From: Marinobacter sediminicola
GTDB lineage: Bacteria; Pseudomonadota; Gammaproteobacteria; Pseudomonadales; Oleiphilaceae
Length of the DNA: 64,000 nt
Direction of reading: 5' to 3'
NCBI RefSeq assembly: GCF_031157525.1
Contig: NZ_JAVIXR010000002.1
Location: 186,001 to 250,000 of the forward strand
The first letter of the stretch is position 1, and each line of letters starts with the position of its first letter. Both the position numbers and the translations under genes were made by a program. Below, in pieces: positions 57,221 to 64,000 of this stretch. The notes beneath the pieces were generated by a model. That model was not told the DNA's origin. It worked only from the letters and a program-made list of their open reading frames with translations, and did no database searches.

Positions 57221-57354
57221 GGCACCACATCACTTACGGCAATACGCCCCGCGATCATAAAAAACATGAGCAGAAGGAAGATAATGTTGATCAGCGACAC
57301 CAGATTGTCATTACCACTGACGTCGCGCCGGGCTGTCGGCGGAGAAATTCTCAT
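57217..57354 (-). pseudogene. truncated ExbD-like protein (45 aa)
   Basis: The short frame encodes the N-terminal tail and membrane helix of an ExbD/TolR protein (MRISPPTARRDV, then LINIIFLLLMFFMIAG) and stops after SDVVP. ExbD proteins are about 130-140 aa, so the periplasmic domain is missing. The membrane Asp of E. coli ExbD is Asn here (INII). The stop overlaps the tonB start (ATGA), so the frame is still coupled to tonB. No exbB lies nearby. It is either a decayed remnant or a reduced one-helix protein. Confidence 0.7.
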
Positions 57355-57629
57355 AAGGTGTTTCCGATGCGCTCAATTCAACGAGCAACACCCGCCAGGG
57401 ATACCCGCCTTGTGCTGCCTGCCGGCCGTTACATTTCAACAAATTGTGATCGTTCAAATTGCGTATCACAACCGCGAACGCCACACGAAATCCATCTTAA
57501 CCGCCTGACCAGAATTCACCAGCCACTAAGTCATTATCGAGTGAATGAAAAAGCCTTAATGATTTAAGTCATTTCCTGTAGCATCTCTCTGCTAGGATAA
57601 TTGACACATATTCCAATGGCGACTACGCA
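57355..57629. promoter_or_regulatory. intergenic region with a Crp/Fnr-like palindrome
   Basis: No gene is recognised. ATGAT-TTAA-GTCAT at 57559-57572, within AATGA...TCATT, is an Fnr-like dyad altered symmetrically from TTGAT/ATCAA. It lies 58 bases before the second Crp/Fnr gene and may be its own operator. Confidence 0.4.
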
Positions 57630-58331
57630 ATGACCCGCAGCACCACCCCAGAACTGTCTTCCTCCCCCTGCATGCTCGGAGAAAACAACCCGGACATCAT
57701 CGAGTACGGGACAGCGCCACAGTCAATGGCCTTGCTCAACGGGCTGAGCCGCGTATTTGGAATACGCCTGACCGAAAAGCAAGACACCCCGGAAGCACGG
57801 TTTTTAAGCGACCTGACGCGACTGTTTCACCAACGCCGGGTCGATGCCGAAGCGGATATGGAAAAACACGACACCCCTTGGGCCAATGTATACCTGATTC
57901 AGCACGGCATCATGCGCCTGTTCCGGGAATCACCCAGTGGCAAAGTGGCAATACACCACTTCTTTACCGAAGGCGATATGGTGTGGCCGGTGTTTGGCCG
58001 CAGCCGCACGGTACGCAACACTCTTTGCCTCACCACGGTCACACCCGCCACCGTATGGGTTGCCGACTTCGCGGCTTTCCGCGCCGCGATTCATTCTCAC
58101 GGTGATGGCATCTGGCCCAAGTTTGCCATGGCGCTCACCGAAGAGTTGGCAGAACTTACCAGCATGCGGGAGTTCCGTAAGCACACCATGTCGGCCAAAG
58201 AACGCTATCAATTGCTGCTTGAAGAGTACCCCGAGCTGGTAAAACGTGTGCCAGACAACCAGCTTGCCTCATGGCTGGGCGTGGTGCCTGCAACCTTCTC
58301 CCGGCTCAAAACCGGCGCGATAAAGTACTGA
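57630..58331 (+). CDS. second Crp/Fnr-family regulator
   Basis: A 233-aa protein. It has a cyclic-nucleotide-type sensor domain (about 55-160; VYLIQHGIMRLF, AIHHFFTEGDMVWPV) and a short C-terminal winged helix (NQLASWLGVVPATFSRLK). The recognition helix has A-x-x-S-R instead of the E-x-x-S-R of Fnr/Dnr, so it may not bind TTGAT sites. The Fnr-type cysteine cluster is absent. The ribosome site is weak. Ligand and targets are unknown. Confidence 0.8.
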   Translation: MTRSTTPELSSSPCMLGENNPDIIEYGTAPQSMALLNGLSRVFGIRLTEKQDTPEARFLSDLTRLFHQRRVDAEADMEKHDTPWANVYLIQHGIMRLFRESPSGKVAIHHFFTEGDMVWPVFGRSRTVRNTLCLTTVTPATVWVADFAAFRAAIHSHGDGIWPKFAMALTEELAELTSMREFRKHTMSAKERYQLLLEEYPELVKRVPDNQLASWLGVVPATFSRLKTGAIKY

Positions 58332-58423
58332 GGAATAGCTCGCAAAACTGCTACCGTTAGTCATTGCGTACACGTGTACGCTGAAGTACCGTGTTGCCAC
58401 GATAAAACACGGACCTTACCCCA

Positions 58424-59089
58424 ATGACTGCATTACAACCTTCTTCCAAATCTGTGCACTCGCGAATAGAAGAATTTCTGAACAGCGTCACCCACGGCAT
58501 AGGCGCACTGCTAAGCGTAATCGGAACCATTGCGTTAATTGTTGGCGCCACGCAGTTAAACGACACCTGGAAAATCGTCAGTTTCAGTATATTTGGCGCA
58601 TCTCTGATTCTGTTGTACATGGCCTCCGCGTTGTATCACGGCTCACGCCGGCCTGAGCTTAAAAAAGCCTTCAAAACTCTCGACCATTGCGCCATATTTC
58701 TGCTGATTGCCGGTACCTATACCCCATTCCTGCTGGTAAACATGCGCGGCACCGTGGGCTGGACGCTCTTTGCAATAATCTGGTCGCTTGCTATAACGGG
58801 TGTCGTCTTGAAAGTTATCTTCGCCAATCGCTTCAAACTGGCACGGGTAGGTATCTATATAGCCATGGGCTGGCTCATCACGTTTGCCTCCTCAGATCTG
58901 GTGGCAAGCCTGAACGAAACCGCGCTAACCCTCACGATTGCTGGCGGTATCGTTTACACCGCCGGCGTTGTCTTTTACCTGGCCGACCGCATTCCCTACA
59001 TGCATGCGGTTTGGCACCTGTTCGTTATCGGCGGCAGTGCCTGTCATTTCAGTGCCATCTATTATGGTGTCCTTCCTCACGCTACATGA
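58424..59089 (+). CDS. hemolysin III / PAQR-family membrane protein
   Basis: A 221-aa seven-helix membrane protein of the YqfA/hemolysin III family. Metal-binding family motifs are present: EEFLNSVTHGIGA, SALYHGSRR, LDHCAIFLLIAGTYTP and HAVWHLFVIGGSACHF. Actual function in bacteria is unclear; the family is related to eukaryotic PAQR receptors. No operon partner is evident. Confidence 0.9.
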   Translation: MTALQPSSKSVHSRIEEFLNSVTHGIGALLSVIGTIALIVGATQLNDTWKIVSFSIFGASLILLYMASALYHGSRRPELKKAFKTLDHCAIFLLIAGTYTPFLLVNMRGTVGWTLFAIIWSLAITGVVLKVIFANRFKLARVGIYIAMGWLITFASSDLVASLNETALTLTIAGGIVYTAGVVFYLADRIPYMHAVWHLFVIGGSACHFSAIYYGVLPHAT

Positions 59090-59225
59090 TGGCAGCGATT
59101 AATAAGCGTGCTACCCTTCTGATGTATTGAATCCACATTCATTTATGCTGGCTATTTCCAGGCCCAGACAATCCTGGGCAACCGCATAATCACGGAACAA
59201 GATAATCAGAACAAAAGGTGCGTGA

Positions 59226-62200
59226 GTGAAATTCAACAAGCTACTGATCGCCAACCGCGGCGAAATCGCCATTCGAATCGCCAGAGCAGCCGGAGATATG
59301 GGGCTGGAGTGTGTTGCGGTCTACTCTGAAGACGATAGCCAATCCCTGCATATCCAACACGCGGCTCAGGCTATAAAGCTTCCCGGTAAAGGTGCTCAGG
59401 CCTATCTGGATATTGAGGCGATCATAGCGGCCGCGATTGAGGCAGGTGCCGATGCCCTGCACCCAGGGTACGGTTTTTTAAGCGAGAATCCGGAATTGTC
59501 TCGCCGCTGCCTGCAGCAAGGCATCACGTTTATCGGCCCCGATGCCAACACGCTTGAACAGCTTGGGGATAAGGCTGCAGCACGGCAGCTCGCACAGAAG
59601 TGTGGCGTGCCCATTACGCCCGGCACTCAAGGCCGCACCTCTCTCGACGAGGTGAAAGCATTCATTGCCAACCAGAGCGGCGATGCCTCAGCCGTGATCA
59701 AAGCCATATCCGGCGGCGGTGGCCGGGGCATGCGCATTGTTCAGCCAGGCGATGATATTGAAGCCAATTTCCACGCCTGCGCCCGTGAAGCCAAAGCGGC
59801 TTTCGGCGACGACGATCTATACGTTGAACAACTTATCGAGCGCGCCCGCCATATCGAAGTACAGGTGTTGGGCGATGGCCTTGGAAACGCCGTACACCTA
59901 TGGGAGCGCGAGTGCAGCCTGCAGCGGCGCAACCAGAAGCTGATTGAAATTGCCCCCAGCCCCACGCTTTCCGAAACCACCCGGAACCGATTGCTGGATG
60001 CGGCTTTACGCCTGGCACAGGAAGTAAACTACGCAGGCCTTGGCACCTTTGAGTTTCTGGTGGACACAAACGGTTCTGACTTCTACTTTATGGAGGCCAA
60101 CCCCAGGCTTCAGGTAGAGCACACTATCACCGAAGAAATCACCGGAATTGATCTGGTTCAGGCGCAGATTGCTGTGCTTGGCGGAGCCAGCCTTCAGAGT
60201 CTTCAGCTGCTGCAAACCGATATCCCTGCACCAAACGGTTTTGCCATTCAGTGCCGCATCAATATGGAGTCCCTCGACGCCAGCGGAACTACCCGCCCAA
60301 GCGGCGGCACGCTGAGTGTGTTCGAACCACCCGGCGGCCCGGGTGTTCGGGTCGACACATACGGCTACAACGGGTACACCACCAACCCTAATTTCGACTC
60401 CTTGTTAGCCAAGGTTATTGTGCACAGCCGCTCACAGAATTACGCCCAATCCGTGCGAAAAGCCTACCGGGCACTGTGCCAGTTCAGGGTTGAAGGTGTC
60501 AGAACAAACATCAGCTTCTTGCAGGCTTTGTTGTCGCAATCCGATGTTGCGGATAACAGCGTGTATACCCGTTATGTCGACGACCAGATGGCGGCGCTGG
60601 CTGCCAAGTGCGAGCTGGAACACCCTCGCCTGTTTTCCACCACTGGGCCGGCACAAAAAACCGATAACACCAAGCCCGGAACAGAGGCCCCGGAAGGTAC
60701 AGAGGCTGCCTTGGCTCCCATGCAAGGGCAATTGATCAAAGCTCTGGTGGCGGTAGGGGAAAGCGTACACAAAGGCCAAACCCTCGCCATTATTGAAGCC
60801 ATGAAAATGGAGCATGAGATACAAGCCTCCGTTGCAGGCAGTGTTCATAGTCTTCCACTTGAACATGGCGACTACGTGAGCGAAGGCCAGGCGATTGCCT
60901 ATATCGAGCCTGGCGAGGGCACCAAAAACATAGAGACGGCGGAGAAAGTGGTCGACCTGAACCACATACGCCCGGATCTGGCAGAGTGCTTCGAACGCCA
61001 CCGGTTGACTCAGGATGAAGCCCGCCCGGAGGTAATGGCCAAGCGCCACAAGCGGGGCATGCTGTCGGCACGGGAAAACGTTGCCAATATCTGCGACCCG
61101 GGCAGCTTCATGGAATACGGCGCCCTCACCTTCGCCGCCCAGCGCAAGCGTCGGTCAGCAGAGGAGTTGATGCAATCCACACCGGCCGACGGTTTGGTAA
61201 CGGGCGTGGGCGCGGTGAACGGTGACAGTTTCAGCGAAGACCAGGCTCGCTGCGCAGTGCTGGCGTACGATTACACTGTGCTTGCCGGCACCCAAGGCAC
61301 CATGAACCACCGCAAGACTGACCGGATTCTGCATGTGGCGGAAGAGCAACATCTGCCGGTCATTTTCTTCACAGAAGGTGGTGGCGGACGACCCGGTGAT
61401 ACCGATGACGCAACCCTGATCGCTGGCCTGCACACCCCCAGCTTTCTGCAATACGCAAGGTTAAGCGCTTTGGCGCCACGCATTGCCATAATGTCTGGCC
61501 GCTGTTTTGCCGGGAACGCGGTGTTCGCCGGTTCCAGTGATCTGTTGATCGCCACCCGCAACGCCAGTTTAGGCATGGCAGGCCCTGCAATGATTGAAGG
61601 TGGTGGCTTGGGTGTATTTGCGCCAGAAGATGTTGGCCCCATGTCTGTGCAGGTGGCCAACGGTGTAGTGGATTGTCTGGTAGAGAATGAGCAAGAGGCC
61701 GCTCAGGTAGCCCGCAAGCTCATCTCCTATTTCCAGGGTGCCACCGCTGATTGGCAATGCGACGACCAACGCCTGTTACGTTCAAGCATTCCGGAAAACC
61801 GCCTGCGCTCCTACGACATTCGTGCATTGATTCGCACCTTGGCCGACACCGGCAGCTACCTTGAGCTAAGGCCAGATTTCGCTTCAGGCATGGTCACCGC
61901 CTTTGCCCGCATTGAAGGCCGCCCCGTCGGAATCATTGCCAACGATCCAAGACACCTTGGCGGCGCCATTGATGCCAACGGTTCAGACAAAGCCGCACGG
62001 TTCATGCAGCTGTGCGATGCCTTTGATGTGCCACTGATAAGCTTGTGCGACACCCCGGGGTTCATGGTCGGACCAGAGGCTGAGAGATCCGGATTGGTTC
62101 GCCACACCAGCCGCCTGTTTGTGACTGCTGCCAGCCTGCAGATTCCTGTGTTCACCCTTGTGCTGCGCAAAGGCTATGGGCTTGGTGCCATGGGTATGGC

Positions 62201-62525
62201 CGCGGGCTCCTTCCACAATCCTTTCTTCACCGTGGCCTGGCCCACCGGAGAGTTTGGCGGCATGGGGCTCGAAGGTGCTGTTCGCTTGGGCTACAAGAAT
62301 GAGCTTGCGAAAGCGGGTGACGAAGCTGCACAAAATGCGCTTTTCGAAAAACTGGTGGCCAAGCACTACGAGCAAGGCAAAGCCCTGAACATGGCGGTTT
62401 CGCTGGAGATTGATGCGGTGATTGATCCTCTCGAAACCCGAAGCTGGATTATCCGCGGGCTCAAATCCGTGAAAAAAGCAGGGCCAAGGCAGGGCCGTCG
62501 CAGGCCTATGGTCGATACCTGGTAA
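59226..62525 (+). CDS. single-chain acyl-CoA carboxylase (BC-BCCP-CT fusion)
   Basis: A 1099-aa biotin enzyme carrying all catalytic parts in one chain: biotin carboxylase (about 1-450; LLIANRGEIAIRI, GGGGRGM, FMEANPRLQVEHT), a biotinyl domain with the biotin Lys at 527 (EAMKM) and a carboxyltransferase (about 575-1099). It carboxylates an acyl-CoA using bicarbonate and ATP. The layout and size match single-chain long-chain acyl-CoA carboxylases (LCC type). The start is a GTG with AAGG 7 bases upstream. A hotdog thioesterase follows 31 bases later. The acyl substrate is not known. Confidence 0.88.
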   Translation: MKFNKLLIANRGEIAIRIARAAGDMGLECVAVYSEDDSQSLHIQHAAQAIKLPGKGAQAYLDIEAIIAAAIEAGADALHPGYGFLSENPELSRRCLQQGITFIGPDANTLEQLGDKAAARQLAQKCGVPITPGTQGRTSLDEVKAFIANQSGDASAVIKAISGGGGRGMRIVQPGDDIEANFHACAREAKAAFGDDDLYVEQLIERARHIEVQVLGDGLGNAVHLWERECSLQRRNQKLIEIAPSPTLSETTRNRLLDAALRLAQEVNYAGLGTFEFLVDTNGSDFYFMEANPRLQVEHTITEEITGIDLVQAQIAVLGGASLQSLQLLQTDIPAPNGFAIQCRINMESLDASGTTRPSGGTLSVFEPPGGPGVRVDTYGYNGYTTNPNFDSLLAKVIVHSRSQNYAQSVRKAYRALCQFRVEGVRTNISFLQALLSQSDVADNSVYTRYVDDQMAALAAKCELEHPRLFSTTGPAQKTDNTKPGTEAPEGTEAALAPMQGQLIKALVAVGESVHKGQTLAIIEAMKMEHEIQASVAGSVHSLPLEHGDYVSEGQAIAYIEPGEGTKNIETAEKVVDLNHIRPDLAECFERHRLTQDEARPEVMAKRHKRGMLSARENVANICDPGSFMEYGALTFAAQRKRRSAEELMQSTPADGLVTGVGAVNGDSFSEDQARCAVLAYDYTVLAGTQGTMNHRKTDRILHVAEEQHLPVIFFTEGGGGRPGDTDDATLIAGLHTPSFLQYARLSALAPRIAIMSGRCFAGNAVFAGSSDLLIATRNASLGMAGPAMIEGGGLGVFAPEDVGPMSVQVANGVVDCLVENEQEAAQVARKLISYFQGATADWQCDDQRLLRSSIPENRLRSYDIRALIRTLADTGSYLELRPDFASGMVTAFARIEGRPVGIIANDPRHLGGAIDANGSDKAARFMQLCDAFDVPLISLCDTPGFMVGPEAERSGLVRHTSRLFVTAASLQIPVFTLVLRKGYGLGAMGMAAGSFHNPFFTVAWPTGEFGGMGLEGAVRLGYKNELAKAGDEAAQNALFEKLVAKHYEQGKALNMAVSLEIDAVIDPLETRSWIIRGLKSVKKAGPRQGRRRPMVDTW

Positions 62526-62556
62526 GCCCACTATTTTATGAACAAGGAAAGCCGCA

Positions 62557-63054
62557 ATGACAAAAACCCCGAAGATGCCTGAACAAGAGCCTTCTGCAGA
62601 TAAACCGTTCAGGTATTTTATGCAGGTTCGGTATAGCGAATGCGATCCCCAGCAGGTTGTATTTAATGCCCGCTATGGGGATTACATTGAATTGGCTGCG
62701 ACCGAGTTTTTATATGTTGTGGGGGCTGAGCTGAGAAACCTTGAGGCTTCTTTAGACTATCAAGTGGTCAAGTTGACCATTGAGTGGAAGGCTCCGGCTC
62801 GCTATCGCGATACGCTGGAAATATCCGTTCGTACTACTCACCTTGGCAACACATCGTTTGCACTGGCGACAGAATTCCGAAATGCAGAAACCGGACAGTT
62901 TCTGGCCAGAGGTGAAATGATCGGTGTTGCTATTCACCCTGAAACCTTCGAGAAAATAGCCATCCCCGAAGCGGTAAAACAGGCCATGCAAAAGGGAGCG
63001 CAAGGCCTGTTTGTGGATCACGCGGGGCGTTTTACAGCCCCGCAGGCCCACTGA
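62557..63054 (+). CDS. acyl-CoA thioesterase, 4HBT hotdog family
   Basis: A 165-aa protein with one hotdog domain and the 4-hydroxybenzoyl-CoA thioesterase-type motif YSECDPQQVVFNARYGDY, where the first Asp is the likely catalytic residue. It hydrolyses acyl-CoAs. AAGGAAAG lies about 8 bases upstream. It directly follows the single-chain carboxylase, suggesting a shared acyl-CoA pathway. Confidence 0.88.
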   Translation: MTKTPKMPEQEPSADKPFRYFMQVRYSECDPQQVVFNARYGDYIELAATEFLYVVGAELRNLEASLDYQVVKLTIEWKAPARYRDTLEISVRTTHLGNTSFALATEFRNAETGQFLARGEMIGVAIHPETFEKIAIPEAVKQAMQKGAQGLFVDHAGRFTAPQAH

Positions 63055-63069
63055 TTAAAAACATCAAAA

Positions 63070-64000
63070 TCAATATTCCCGGATCGAGGGTTTCAGGGAC
63101 ATGAGGCTTTGCTTGCGCCGCTCAATCGGCCCGTTTAACACCTGGTGAGCCATGTTTTGTCGTGTCAGCTCCGAGTGGTACAGAGCCTGTTGCTGCAGGC
63201 GAAAAGACTCCGGGCTACGTGTGCCATCCTGAATCATTGGAAAGTCAGCTGCGCACAACCATAAGGCGTGATAGGGACGCTCTGCGAGCGCCACCAGTTC
63301 TGCCGGAGGTGGCTCATCAAACATCAGCTTATGATAGATCAGTGTGGTCAGGGGTGTTGTGTCGCAAACAACCACGGTCTTGCCAGCAAACAGCGCACCT
63401 TCTACGGCCCGGTTCTCGTTTTCCACCTGAGTGCGAGCTATGGTCAGCAGATCGGCCGATGTCAGAACACCACCACAGTCATGCCAATGCTGACGCCCAA
63501 ACTCCGGAACCCAAACCCCGTCATGTTCCTGGGCCAGCCACTGGCTGAGCGTCGTTTTGCCAGTCGATTCAGCACCTATCAGCGCAATTCTCTGGCAATT
63601 CTGGGCGGCATACACTTCGCTATCCACCCAACTGGCATCGGGGCAATCGCGCAACTTTGAGCCACTGATGGGATAGGAGCTTCGATCCCGGTTAACCAGG
63701 ACAGACGAGACAGGGCGCCGCCAGTGCGCAGCAAGATAATCAGCGAAGCCCTGACCATAGTCCTCACTGCTGAAAACTGCGTCCACGGGCAAACCGAAAC
63801 AGCGGTCAGTCAGGTCCGCACAGAACTGACGCTGGCACGCATCACTGGCGGTGTTTAGCGGCAGTTCAAACCCAAGCGTTAGTGCATCGACAGCATCAAC
63901 AACCAGGCACTGGCTGTCCGGAAAATAACGGTTTAACCAGCGCCGACGCAGATCTGCCGTGCATCCTGGAAATTCCGGCCTTGAGTAACTAATGATCAGT
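63070..64000 (-). CDS. nadR: NadR-like NMN adenylyltransferase / ribosylnicotinamide kinase (5' end outside window)
   Basis: The frame is open from 64000 down to its stop, with about 309 residues visible; the N-terminus lies beyond the window. An upstream part (after LIISYSRPEFPG) has a nucleotidyltransferase-like region (VFSSEDYGQGFADYLAAHW, PISGSKLRDCP). The C-terminal kinase domain has Walker A GAESTGKTT and VPEFGRQH. This is the NadR layout: NMN adenylyltransferase plus ribosylnicotinamide kinase, for NAD salvage. It converges on the thioesterase gene, leaving 15 bases between stops. Confidence 0.88.
   Translation of the reverse strand, partial: LIISYSRPEFPGCTADLRRRWLNRYFPDSQCLVVDAVDALTLGFELPLNTASDACQRQFCADLTDRCFGLPVDAVFSSEDYGQGFADYLAAHWRRPVSSVLVNRDRSSYPISGSKLRDCPDASWVDSEVYAAQNCQRIALIGAESTGKTTLSQWLAQEHDGVWVPEFGRQHWHDCGGVLTSADLLTIARTQVENENRAVEGALFAGKTVVVCDTTPLTTLIYHKLMFDEPPPAELVALAERPYHALWLCAADFPMIQDGTRSPESFRLQQQALYHSELTRQNMAHQVLNGPIERRKQSLMSLKPSIREY

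Noticed and set aside
57355..57540. Remnant of exbB or the rest of exbD upstream of the truncated exbD
   Set aside because: Reading the minus strand in the frames examined gave no segment resembling ExbB or the ExbD periplasmic domain.

Overview
The window looks like chromosomal DNA of a denitrifying marine gammaproteobacterium, most likely Marinobacter. The reasons are a Marinobacter-type wax ester synthase/DGAT, a complete nitrate-to-N2 gene set, a GlyGly-CTERM protease with its rhombosortase, and many ATG or GTG starts with good Shine-Dalgarno sites. This is recognition from the translated sequence; no database search was run. I saw no rRNA, tRNA, CRISPR array, transposase or prophage.

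Layout. 0.2-4.7 kb holds lipid genes: wax ester synthase, then a divergent TetR repressor (DesT type) facing a ferredoxin reductase and acyl-CoA desaturase (DesC/DesB). 4.7-7.1 kb holds nsrR with two small membrane-protein genes, divergent from moaA across a promoter carrying NsrR-like and NarL-like sites. 7.2-8.9 kb is a thiamine-diphosphate enzyme. 8.9-18.2 kb is the nitrous oxide module on the minus strand, in transcription order dnr, a 133-aa protein, nosR, nosZ, nosD, nosF, nosY, nosL. 18.3-27.4 kb is the nitrate module on the minus strand: narK, narG, narH, narJ, narI and a parvulin. narX and narL follow on the plus strand at 27.6-30.2 kb.

30.2-34 kb holds ubiT, ubiV and ubiU for oxygen-independent ubiquinone synthesis, with a MOSC protein and a membrane protein. 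34.1-38 kb has an SSS-family transporter with a 43-aa partner, then hemN. 38-46.1 kb is accessory: a secreted SBP/Cache-like protein, a tandem HAD protein, a MerR/CDF metal module, an M12-like protease with its rhombosortase, and an AEC transporter. 46.3-54.3 kb is the NO and nitrite module: norCBDEF, nirQ and nirS. 54.4-57.4 kb has a TonB-dependent receptor, tonB and a truncated exbD. 57.6-64 kb has a second Crp/Fnr regulator, a hemolysin III protein, a single-chain acyl-CoA carboxylase, a thioesterase and a partial nadR.

The genes work together as an anaerobic respiration island. NarXL senses nitrate, Dnr and NsrR sense NO, MoaA supplies the molybdenum cofactor, and HemN and UbiUVT supply heme and quinone without oxygen. 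NarGHI, NirS, NorCB and NosZ carry electrons from nitrate to N2. Inverted 7-2-7 NarL-like heptamers lie before moaA, nosR, narG, norC and nirS, and Fnr/Dnr boxes sit at promoter-appropriate distances before norC, ubiU and hemN. The most unusual sequence structure is a roughly 100-bp hairpin element present twice (after nosZ and after norF), with a nearly identical loop but a stem that differs by paired changes.
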